A stretch of 64,000 bases of DNA from assembly GCF_047675955.1 (NCBI RefSeq), contig NC_132930.1:45323832-45387831 (forward strand), in the 5' to 3' direction. How positions within the stretch are numbered: position 1 is the first letter of the stretch; each line of letters opens with the position of its first letter. This DNA comes from Chlorocebus sabaeus. Its lineage: Eukaryota > Chordata > Mammalia > Primates > Cercopithecidae. The translations under genes were made by a program, and so were the position numbers. A model generated the notes under the pieces. It worked only from the letters and a program-made list of their open reading frames with translations, was not told the origin of the DNA and made no database searches. Positions 33,701-45,700 of the stretch are shown here, piece after piece.

Positions 33701-36700
33701 TGGGCATTGAGAGCGTCGGGCCTGACTCATCCCTATTTGTAATACTGCTTCTCATGAGACAGTAGCTAGGCAGTTGTAATTTGTCCTTCTTCTCTTTTTC
33801 TTTCCAGATGTCCTCAATGGAACTGTAACGTTTTTGCCTTTGGAAGAAGATGATGAGGGGAAGTTAAAGGTTAAGATGAGCAATGTATATCAAATTCAGC
33901 TCAGTCATAGCAAAGAAGAATGGTAAGAGCTGGACAGTGGACTCCTAGTTTTATGGTTTCCATTGAGGATTTCTTTAGGTAGCCAAAGGATTCTGGGTTG
34001 CCAGAGAGTTTAAGGTCCTGTCTCTGAGGTGGTTGTGGTTTGTAGGAATGCAGTTGCTAGCTCATGTGCCCATGCCATGTTGCTCTTCCTGTTGGTACTG
34101 CGAGTCTGGGTGGTCACAGCCTGGCTGGGGTCTCTGATCTCTACCTTCCCTGTGGCTATGATGTTCAGCAACCCTCAGTGTTAGCTCTGAAGTCAAATAC
34201 ACTCAAATTCCTTTATTGTTACTGTTATTATTATTATTATTATCACTGTTGCCCAGGCTGGAGTGCACTGGTACCATCTCATTTCACTGCAACCTCTACC
34301 TCCTGCATTCAAGTGATTCTTGTGCCTCAGTCTCCCGAGTAGCTGGGACTGCAGGCACCCACCACCACACCCAGCTAATTTTTGTATTTTCAGTAGAGAG
34401 GGGGTTTCACCATGTTGGCCAGGCTGGTTTCAAACTCCTGACCTCAGGTGATCCACCTGCCTTGGCCTCCCAAAGTGCTGGGATTACAGGCGTGAGCCAC
34501 CATGCCCAGCCTATTTTGTTATTTTTTATGACTTAGTAATGGGGAATAGTTGATGCTTCCTCCTGTAGTAAGTATTCAGTGATACTTACTATAAAGCGAC
34601 AGTTTAATAAGCACCCTTAATTCCATGTGGTATTTGGGCCTGTACAGAAAGTATGAAATTTAATTCATACTGTTTTTTGTTTTGTTTTGAGATGGAGTCT
34701 CGCTCTGCCGCCCAGGCTGGAGTGCAGTGGTACGATCTCGGCTCACTGCAACCTCCGCCTCCCAGGTTCACGCCATTCTCCTGCCTCAGCCCACTGAGTA
34801 GCTGGAACTACAAGCGCCTGCCACCACGCCCAGCTAATTTTTTATATTTTTAGTAGAGACGGGGTTTCACCGTGTTAGCCAGGATGGTCTCGATCTCCTG
34901 ACCTCGTGATCCACCCGCCTCGGCTTCCCAAAGTGCTGGGATTACAGGCATGAGCCACCTCGCCTGGCCTTGATCGTTTGGTATTTTTAAAACAAAAAAG
35001 TCAGAGGAGGGGTGAATTCATTCATTACTCGTCAACTGATATTTTCCTGAGTGCGACATCCAACCTGTACTTTCTGGAACAGTCTTGGGGATAACATCTG
35101 AGTAACTGGAATGAGTTTGCCTGGGGCTTCCTAGAAGGCAGAGGGGTGTGGTGAGAAGAGTGTGGGCTTCCCACTAGCAGTGTGGTCTTGGGTATGTGCT
35201 CTACCTCCTGGCCCTCCGTCTGCTCACGTTGAAATGGGTTTAATCATTCCTGAGCCTCTGAGGAGGTGGCAGGGCTGGGCCTCACATGGACCTGTTGCAG
35301 CCTTCGCGCTTGAAAAGGGTGCTTAGGTCCTGTAGCATGAAGCCCTTTGAGAACCATCCAGAGGTTGGCCCTAGGTCCCTTCCTGCCAGCATGCCCTTGT
35401 TGGAGAGTGGGGAGGGACAGTAGACACTAGGAGAAGCCAGGCTTACCTGTGCCAGGCACCTCCATGCTCGGTGATGCTGAGCTGTGTGCCTGTTAGCCCG
35501 AAGGTGGTGCCTGTCTTGGGTGCGGTGGGCACGCGGCGCAGGGCGGGGTTGCAGGAGGTGCTCGGCATGGGCCTGCTGCATTGGAGTGACCTTCACTGCT
35601 CTTTGATGAGCTACGGAGGACATGGCTGCTGCCCCTGCCTTCCCAGCGTGGCATTTCTAGTTGTAGCCTCACCAGGCAACTGTTCCTCGCAGTCTCTGGG
35701 CACAGGTCACACTTGAGGGGCCAGCTGTGTTGCCTTCTGAGTTGAACACAAATGAGGGGCTCCACTGCCGATGTGCGTGCTTCCTCGCAGCTCAATGCGT
35801 TTTCAGCAACAGTTGTTACATGCCCAGCATGTGCTGGGGCTGGGCACCCAGCGGGAAGCGAGTCTCCTGGGGCAGTGGAGAATATGCTCCCATACCACGT
35901 GGTGCAGGGAGGAAAACAACCGAGCAGGACTGTGTCCCCTCATTAGAAGTGGCAGTGTGTGGCCAAGGTATGTGGGAAGGCCTCTGAGAAGGGACATGGA
36001 AGAGAGGCGGATGAAGGAGGAGGCCGTGTGGACCTCTGGGGGACCCTGGGGAAGAGCACGAGGCCCGGGGAAGAGCGAGGAGTGCCCCTTGGGCAGAATC
36101 TGTCTGCAGCGCGCAGGGGCCACCGAAGTTAGTGTCAGGCCCAGCAGGAACGCTTCTGACTGAGCGGGACAGACCTCAGAGTCCCGAGGAAGGAATTGGG
36201 CCAGGGGAAAGGTTCAGACCCACTCTGGGGTCACTCTCTGGAGAATCTTCTGGAAGTGACTTGTGTCCCTCTGAGGCACCGTGGCGGCAGAAAACCTGGA
36301 CACCACAGCGCCCACCAGACGGACCACTGGCCGTTGTCCCTGCTCCAGGACCGTGCTGCTGCTGCGCCCTCAGCGCTCCCGTCAGACGGGCCACTGGCCG
36401 TTGTCCCTGCACCGGGGCCGTGCTGCTGCTGCGCCCTCAGCGCTCCTGTCAGGCCTTCCGGCTCTTCCCCGCTCACCCAGTGGCTGGGTTTGCTTGTTCT
36501 CAGGAATGTCCATTGAATGGCGCTTTTATGGTAGCTTTCTCTCATCTCCCCAGCAAACTTAATTCCCTCCCCTTCCTTATGCTGCCCCAAATGCAGCCCT
36601 TGGGCAGTGTATTGTTATCTGGGTTCGTGTCTGTCCCGCCAGTCCTCCCAAGGATTGTGAGCTTTTACTCATGTATTGAATGCATCCATGAACAGTGCCT

Positions 36701-39700
36701 GCCGTGTGTCAGCACTGCTGGGACCTGGGGGCGGAGCAGTGAGCAAGACAGACAGAAGCCCTGCCCTCGTGACCTTCTGATGGCAGAAGACATGTGAAAG
36801 GCAAAATAAGCCAGCAAAATGCACAGCAGCCTGTGGCTGAGCACTTCACTTTCTGGCAAGTAGCATTCAGTGAGCCAGTATACTCATTTGAGTTGCACAT
36901 GTGAAAATGCGTAAAGAAATGTTAGGAAAATCCTCGGACGTTTAGACTCTGGCTCCTTGTGCATGAAGCAGCAGGCGAGAGTCCTTTATTTGTTCGGCTG
37001 CCTCAGGGGCTTCACGGGTGTGTAAGTATGTTCTTAACAAAGTTTGCAAGAAAAGAGGATTCTCTGTGCTTTGTACATGTTTTTCTCTATTAGGTGAAAG
37101 TTCTGTAACTAGTTCTAGTTCCTTTTATGTTTTTGGTAATGTAACTATAGATGTCTTAGCTTCTGTTCTCTTCATTAGGTAAATAAATAGATAATTTTAA
37201 AATAAGAATTAAACATATCTGTGCTCATTCATATTTCTCTTATTTTTAAAGGTTCATATCTGTTTTAATTTTCTGTCCAGAAAGATGGCATTCAGATGGA
37301 ATTGTGTATCCCAAACCCGCATGGCTTGGAGAAGAGTTGCTGGCCAAGTTGGCCAAGTGGTCTGTAGAGAACAAGAAGAGTGACTTTAAAAGCACCCTTT
37401 CCCTCATCTCCGTTATGAAGTATAGCAAGGCTTACCAGGAACTTAAAGAGAAGTATAAGGAAATGGTTAAGGTAATGTTGGTGGAGAGTATCTGTGATTT
37501 TTCCCCCTTCATGGTTTTTGTGTGTGTGTGTGTGACAGAGTCTTGCTCTGTTGCCCCAAAAAAAAGGGCCAGAGTGAAGTGGTGTCATCTTGGCTCACTG
37601 CAGCCTCCGCCTCCCGGGTTCAAGAGATCCTCCTGCCTCAGCCTCTCGAGTAGCTGGGACTACAGGCACACGCCACCACGCCTGGCTAATTTTTTGTATT
37701 TTTATTAGAGATGAGGCTTCAGCATGTTGCTCAGACTGGTCTCGAACTCCTGAGCTTGGGCATTTCGCCCGTTTCGGCCTCCCAAAGTGCTAATATTACA
37801 GGCGTGAGCCACCGTGCCCCACTCCCCCTTAAATGAAATGAGGTAAAATACCTGGCAATTTACTTTGCCAGGTAAAATTGTTTTTCCTGTTGCAGGCTGT
37901 ACTTTGACATACTTAGGGGTGCACACAACAAAAACTTAGATACATAATGGAAAAGGATTGATCTCCTGTATTATTTATTTTCAAGAGACCTAAAGGGAAA
38001 TATTTAATTGAAAAGTAATGGAACCTTGAAAAAAAAAGGCTAAATTACCATAGTTCTATGTATAAACCTAAAGATATTTTAAGAAAATATATGAAAAGTT
38101 CAAGTACAATAGAGCAGTTCCCAAAAGGAGACATATTTCGTCATAACATGTGCTTAAACTTTCTGAGACGTAAAAACAGCATAACAAGAAACATCTGTGT
38201 ATTTATGCCCAGCTTAAGGCAGAAAGAAAGCATTGCTGGTAGAGTCAAAGCTACTTAATATTCTTCCAAGTTCCCATCTTCCTCCCCCTCCGAGGAGTAA
38301 CCAGTTTGTCATTTCCATGGTTTTCTGTTTGTTTGTGTTTTGTTTTTGAGACAGGATCTCACTCTGTCGCCTAGGCTGGAGTGCGGTGGTGCACCCACTG
38401 CAGACTCAACCTCCTGGGGTCAAGCGGTTCTCCCAGCTCAACTTCCCTGGTTGCTGGGACCACAGGCGCATGCTGCCATGCCTGGCTAATTTTTTGTATT
38501 TTTTGTAGACACAAAGTTTTGCTCTGTTTCCCAGGCTGGTCTCAAACTCCTGGGCTCAAGTGATCCGCCTGCTTTGGCCTCCCAAAGTGCTGGGATTACA
38601 GACATGAGCCACTGTGCCCGGCTTCCATGTATTTTTTTAATCAGTCACCTCTTGCTCTGTAACAAAAGCACCCCAAAAGTCGCAGGCTTAAAGCTGTGAC
38701 TTTTCATTATTGCTGAAGCACCTGTGGGTCGCAGGGGTTGGCTGACTGAGGCTGGGCTCCCTCCCACATCCTGGCCTTGTGGTCCTTTGCCATCTTGTTA
38801 GCTATTTAGTACCATCCAGAAGGTACTTTTTGTTTTTCCAGCTTTTGAAATTGTTTCTAGTGAGATGGTTCATCTGGATTGTCTAAGGCACTATGACTGG
38901 AAATACAAATTTCAACTTTTAACATTGGCCATTGGTTTTTCCTCTTTTGCCTAATGCCACTTCTGAACATGACTACTTTTAATAATGAGAGCTCAGTTTT
39001 GCACAGCTCGTGCTTTACAGTTTTCAGAGCACCTTGATTATCCTGTGTGTTAGTTGAGGCACGGGCTTTATTCCTGTTTGACAGGTAGGGCGACAGCAGC
39101 CACTGATGGACCAGGGGCTGGAGCACTGGTCTCCTAGTCCGTGGCTCATGGCTTTCCCTGCCCTAGTTTCACTCCCGCCCCTCGTTTCCTTGTTCTTTGC
39201 CCTCGGTGAGCACCGTGTAGCTGAGTGTTTTCCTGTGTCCACTGTCTCAGCTCAGCACCTTAGGTACATTCTGTTGATTGTGAAATCTTGCTGTGGATTG
39301 TAGTGTTCTTGGCATGCCTTGTTTCTTTATGGAAATCTTTTATTGTAAGAAACCAGTTGTGAATTCCTGCCTTTGAGCTTATATTTCCTATTTTAGTGCA
39401 CGATTAGTCCAGTTTGATTTATGCTTTATAGGGATACTTAAGTATTGGGACATGGTGGTGGAAAAACCGAACAATTTACGTTTGCTCTTGAAACTGTTTT
39501 AGGTGTGGCCTGAAGTCACTGATCCTGAGAAGTTCGTGTATGAAGATGTGGCTATTGCAGCATACCTGCTGGTAAGGGTGTGCGCAACCTTAGCTTCTCT
39601 GGAGCGGGTGGAGGTTGCTACGGGCAGATGTTCCCAGTAGTGAAGGACATTTTCCGAATCCATAACAGCCGGTGCTCACAGTTCTGCTGGCCAAGGTTGG

Positions 39701-42700
39701 TTACCCATGTAACGGTTTGACTTCATATGGTCCTTTTGATGCGTCTAGAACAAGTTTGGGTTGAAACTTGACCTCGGGTTCAAACTTGACCTGCAGGTGG
39801 AACTGTATGTCCACACTCAGCAGTCATCGTGGAGGCGCTGTCTGGCACAGGGAAGCACTGAGGAGCGCATGTCTTCCAGCCCTGGCCTAGAACCTTCTGG
39901 CCCTTTCCTCAGCTGGCTCGCTAGCTGGCTACATTTGGACATGCCCTCTGATTTAATCATCTTGGTTTACTTATCTATAAGAATGTTTAGAGTAAGCTGG
40001 GTTCAGTGGCTCATGCCTGTAATCCCAGCACTTTGGGAGGCTGAGGCAGGCGGATCACTTGAGATCAGGAGTTTGAGACCAGCCTGGCCAACATGGTGAA
40101 ACCCCGTCTCTACTAAAAATACAAAAATCAGTTGGGCTTAGTGGCAGGTGCCCATAGTTCCAGCTACTGGGGAGGCTGAGGCGGGAGAATTGCTTGAACC
40201 CAGGAGGCGGAGGTTGCAGTGAGCCCAGATCATGTCACTAGCCTGGGTGGCAAGAGAAGGACTCCATCTCGGAAAAAAAAAAAAGAATGTTTAATGTAGA
40301 TAATTTCCAGTTTCCTCTCACTCAGAGTTTTCTTTGACCAGTTTGTGTCTGAACTATTCTTGCGTAGAGTGAATTACTACCTGATTTTGTTATGTGTTTC
40401 TCTTCACTTAGATTCTGTGGGAAGAAGAAAGAGCCGAGAGGGGACTAACTGCCAGGCAGTCCTTTGTGGACCTGGGATGTGGAAATGGCCTCCTGGTCCA
40501 CATCCTCAACAGTGAGGGGGTAAGGCCGGCTCCCTCACCTTTTCTGGTAACTTGTCCAGAGTTTCCTCAGGTCAGGCACAGGGTTCACTGACATCTTTTT
40601 CTGCTGGTACAGCCTGGATTTGGAGTTAGCCGGCTCTCAGAGTAGGTAGGGACTTATAAATTTCTGTTAATTTGATAAACAGCTCGTAAAACAAAAGAAA
40701 CGCGGTAATCGAATTGGACCTAAGTGGAAGTCCCCAGGCCCCGGTGTGGACCTATAAAATGACAGGCTTTGAGTAGCGTGGATGTTTTTTTGCTGTCAGA
40801 AATTTCTTTTGAAACCCACCATCTCAAGGAGCTGGAGGGAGATAAAAAGCAAGGCAGGTTCTGCACTTTAGAAGCTTCAGGCCAGGCACGGGGCTTCAGT
40901 CCCAGCACTTGGTCAGCCGAGGCGGGAGGATCACTTGAGCCCAGGAGTTTGAGACCAGCCTGGGCAGCATGGTGAAACCCCGTCTCTGCAAAAAAATAAA
41001 AACAAATAAGAGAAGCTTCAGTTCTGGCTCGGACGGCCAGTCATGTATACACAGACAACAATATGGAACAGTGTGGTGCTGGGTTTTGCCCCCGTTTTCT
41101 GGATGTTCACCTGATGGAGTGGCGGCACCTGCCCAGGGAGCACTGTCAGTAGGGGTGGGTCAGCTCTCGGTGGCTCGTGCCTGGAGCTTCCTGCCAGCAA
41201 CTCGTACCCCTTCCGGTGCGTCCAGCGCACCAGGTGCTATTACCCCATGATACGATGGCGAGCTTAGCCACTTCCTGCTAGGGAGCAACAGCTGGAACCT
41301 GCAGCCCAGTCTGGTGGTCCCAGGCTGGTTTTCTTCCTGCTGTACTGTACAGTGCTGTACTGATGGGCTGCACATATTTGCCGACGCCTCCAAGAGCCTG
41401 AAATGGTTGTCACAATGCCCTTTTCAAGTGTGTTATTGAAGAATGAGTTTCTAATCATAATACCTGTAAATTGGTTGTGGGGGTGGTAGCGTATCAGGTG
41501 GCAGCTTGGAAGCTGGTACCTGGAGACAGCTGGGAGGTGTCTCATGCACCCCTCCTCTTCTGCAGGCTTGGAATAAATAAGTTTGCCCTGTGAGAGCCAG
41601 TGAGGGTGGCCAAGGTGCAAGAAGAGCAGGCAGCTGACCTTGACTAAGAGCAGAGAATTGGCTCACGTTCTCAAGTGTGCTCCCAGGGGCACTGCCCTGG
41701 AAATGTTCCCACACTAAAGGCCACTGTGGTCACTCAACTCCATGGCCCATTTGAAGACTCATAATGACCGTTAGCGGAGTACACCTTCTTACCTGCCTCG
41801 CAGGGGTGGGGGTGTCTGTTTCAGACGGCTGAGAAATCGTGCTTGTGCCATCCGCGAATGCTAATGACACACTTGAAAAAGGGCATTGTAACAACCATTT
41901 CAAGCTCTTGGAGGCGTAGGCAAATATGTGCAGCCCATCAGTACAGCACTGTACAGTACAGCAGGAAGAAAATCAGCTTGGGACCACCAGACTGGGCTGC
42001 AGGTTCCAGCTGTTGCCCCTAGCAGGAAGTGGCTAAGCTCACCATCGTATCATGGGGTAATGGCACCTGGTGCGCTGGACACACCGGGAGGGGTACGAGT
42101 TGCTGGCAGGAAACTCTTCTCTTGCCCTTTGTGCTGCTGGCAGTGCCTGCAGAGCTTTAATGTGTTCTTGCTAACTTATTATGAAGTACTAAGCTTAACC
42201 TTTGATTTCTAAAATTAATGTTTTCAGCATCCAGGCAGAGGGATTGATGTCCGGAGAAGAAAAATCTGGGACATGTATGGACCACAGACTCAGTTAGAGG
42301 TACCGTCTTTGTTATGCATGCCCTTGATCTCAGCATGGCTTAGCCCCCAGTGGGAACTGCTGTAATGAATGTGTCTCTTTGTGTAGGTCAAGCAGACATG
42401 CTGATAGCAAACCTTCACATTCATCTAAGTGCCCTGAAATTAGAGAAGAGAGAAAGAAAGACAAAACTAGACCTTGCAGAGCTTTCTGGTTAAACTGACT
42501 GAAGGGCGCTGACCTCCAGGCGAAGGTGCTGTCTCTCCCTGAGTCTGTCGGTGCCATTTGTATCTTGTGTGGGGTGCTCCCGTGCCGCCTTGAGGTGGGG
42601 GCCGTGCCCCGTGCCCTTTGTGAAGTCTTCTCCAAGGCCTCCCAAAGGCTGCTCTTTGCAGTCAGCAAGCAGTGACTACCATGCCTGCCAGGACTCCACC

Positions 42701-45700
42701 AGGATGGGGACACCTGCAGCTGAGCCACCTAGGGTGGTGGCTGTGCCAGGGCTGGATAGGTTTACAGGGCTGTGGGGACTCAGAGCCCTCTAAACCTTGA
42801 CCCCACTCAGGGCCTCTGAGAAGGCTTCTTGGAGCACCCCCATGAGCAAATGGAGGCAGCCAGGTGCCCGGCATGGAAGTGAGATGCCCCGGTGGGATCA
42901 CCTCTGGGCACACGGATGAGGTGCAGGGCAGACTGGGCGGCCCCACGTAAGTTCTCTCATATCTTTGGGCCAGTCCTCTTTAGCCTTCACATTTCCCTTT
43001 TTTAGGACTTGAAAGGGACAGTCTCACTTTTCTTAATGCCCCTACCCAGAGATAATCACTCTCTTTTATTTAGGGAAATCAATATGTACACATTTAGAGT
43101 TTTAAAAAATAACAGAACTTTGACCCTGGCTGCTTCTGTTCGTTTAACATCCCATCCTAGGCATTTTCTGAAGTCTTTGACAATTATTTGCAAGCACGTT
43201 GTTAATGGCTGAATAATGTTCCATTGAATTGAAGGTAACAGCAACACAAACAAGTACAGCTGACCCTTGAACAACACGGGATTGAACTTTGTGGGCCCAC
43301 TAGTATGCAAAGTTTATTCAGTAAATACATTGGAAAATTTTTTTGGAAATTTGCAACAATTTGAAAAAACTTACAGATGAAATGCATAACCTTGAAATAG
43401 TGAAAAAAATTCAGAAAAAGTTAGATATGTCCTGAATGCATTAAACACACATACATACTAGTCTATTTTACCATTTATTGAAATATATACAAATATATAC
43501 CATTTACTACCATGAAATACATACAAAGTTAAAATCTATCAAAACTTACACAAACCCAGACTGTATGTGGTGTCATCCTCTGTCAAGAGAAATGTGAACG
43601 TAAAGATGCAGTATTGAATCATAATTGCATGAAATTAACTGTAGTCCATACTACGCTACTGTAAAATGTCCTGGTCACCGCTCGTTGCTACTGCAGTGAG
43701 CCCAAGTGTTGTCAGTGCCCTTTAAAATGCTGAGTGACACCGATCACCTCCGTGGCACCCGCTCATTCCTCCAGTCAGGTGCAGAGCCCAGTGAAACGTG
43801 ATCTCTGGTATTTTTCAACGTGTTTGGTGCAGTCCTGTAAACCTCGAGCAGCACCGTGGGACCCATGCACAATGCCACTGGTGATGCTGGAAGTCTCCCA
43901 GGAAGCAGAGAAAAGTCAGGCATTAGAAGAAAAGGCTGAGTTCCTCGATATGTCTTACGGATTTCGGTCTGCAGCTGCAGTTGCCTACCATTTCAAGATA
44001 AATGAATCCAGTGTAAGGATTGTTTAAAAAAAAAAAAAGCAAGAGAGGGAAAGAAATTTGTGAAACTCTCACTGCAGCTACACCAGCAGGCGGGAAAACC
44101 TTCACTTTTTGCAAAATACCTTTTCGTCTCATATTTAGAATGCAGCTTTGATGTGGTTGCCGGATTGCTATGAGCAAAGCATACATAAAGACTCTAATAT
44201 GATTTAAGAAAAAGCAAAGTCATTATATGACAAAGCAGAAAGAAGGTGAAGGTTCTAAAGCTGGAGAATTTAATGCCAACAAAAGATTATTTGATAGTTT
44301 TAGAAAGTGATTTGGGTTTTAAAAATATCTAGATAACAGGAGTAGCAGCTTCAGCTGACCAAGAGGCAGCAGATGAGTTCCCAGACGCCATTAAGAAAAT
44401 CACCAGAGAGGCCAGGTTTGGTGGCTCACGCCTATAATCTTAGCACTTTGGGAGCCCAAGGCTGGAGGATCGCTTGAGGCCAGGAGTTCAAGACCAGCCT
44501 GGGCAACATAGCAAGACCCCCCCCCCCCCCCCGCATCTCTACAAAAAATAAACAAAACATTATAAAAAGAAAATCATCAAGGAGAAAGGATGTCTGCCTG
44601 AACAGGTTTTTAATGCAGGTGAAAATGCCCTATTCTGGAAAAAAAATGCCGAAAAGAAGAGAAGCAAGCCCCAGAATTTAAGACAGGAAGCGACAGGCTA
44701 GTCTGCTGTTCTGTGCAAATGCAGTCAGGTTTATGATCAGGACTGCCCTTATCTGTAAAGCTGCTAAGCCTCAGTTTTAAAGGGAAAGGAGAAACACCAG
44801 CTGCCAGTCGCTCAATTGTACAAGAAGGCCTGGGCAGCAAGAACTCTATTGTGATTTCATCAGGGCTTTGTCTCTGAAGTCAGGAAGTACGTTGTTAGTA
44901 AGGGACTACCTTTCAATGTTCTGTTGATATTGGACAATGCTCCTGGCCACCCAGAACCTCTTGAGTTAACACCAGTGGTGTGGATGTGGTCTGCTTGACC
45001 CCAAACAGCATCTCTCTTCAGAGAGTTACAAGGACCTTGAAGCCTCATTATGTACAGTATTCAATGGAAAGGATTGGATGCTGCAGAAGAGAACTACGAG
45101 AGAGAGAGACCAGCATGAAAATCCTGCAAGGATTTTACCACTGAAGACACCATCATTGCTACGGAAAAGGCCATGAAAGCCACTGAGCCTGAAACAAATT
45201 CCCACCAAAGAAAACGGTGTCCAGATGTTGGCCTGACTTCACAGGATTTACAATAGAGCCAGTCAAGGAAATCATGAAAGAGATTGTGGGTATGGCAAAC
45301 AAAGGTGGGAGATGAAGGGTGCAAGATACGGCTCTTGAGAAATTCCAGAGCTAATAGACACCACTCCAGAGGAATGAACTACAGACGACCTGATGGAGAT
45401 GAGTGCTTCCAACCCAGCGTCAGATGATGAGGAAGAAGATGTAAAAGAGACAGTGCCAGAAAGCAAATTGGCATCAGACAGTGTGGCAGAAGGGTCCTGA
45501 TTAGTCAAGACTGCATTTGACTTCTTTTGTGACATACTCACTTCTGCGATACGCACCGAAACTAAAGGAAATGGTGGAAGAAGGATTGGCACTGCTAGAA
45601 ACTAAAAAGTAAAGCAGACAGAAATTATGATGTACTTCCATGAAGTTATACTGAATGTGCCTGCCTCTCCCGCCTCCCCTTCCACCACCTCCACGTCTTC

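Larger units (their letters stand above)
30791..33807 (+). other. TRMT44 intron 1
   Basis: Contains a solo HERV-K-type LTR (31055 to about 31636, minus), an Alu fragment (31947-32047), an L1 3' end (about 32100-32255), a FLAM-like piece (32520-32628) and L2-like sequence (about 32780-33000 and 33590-33700). A region at 31770-31935 resembles an old interspersed repeat I cannot name. Confidence 0.6.
33923..37251 (+). other. TRMT44 intron 2
   Basis: Contains two reverse Alus (34243-34511, 34670-34969), a 67-bp tandem duplication (36313-36452) and an L2-like fragment (about 36665-36790). The region 35.0-36.3 kb has no recognised element. Confidence 0.6.
37472..39502 (+). other. TRMT44 intron 3
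   Basis: Contains two reverse Alus (37520-37820, 38335-38622) and otherwise unique sequence; short open frames show no domain. Confidence 0.65.
40520..42227 (+). other. TRMT44 intron 5
   Basis: Holds an Alu monomer (40880-41010) and a long inverted repeat (41188-41436 and 41862-42112) ending about 115 bp before exon 6. Confidence 0.7.
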
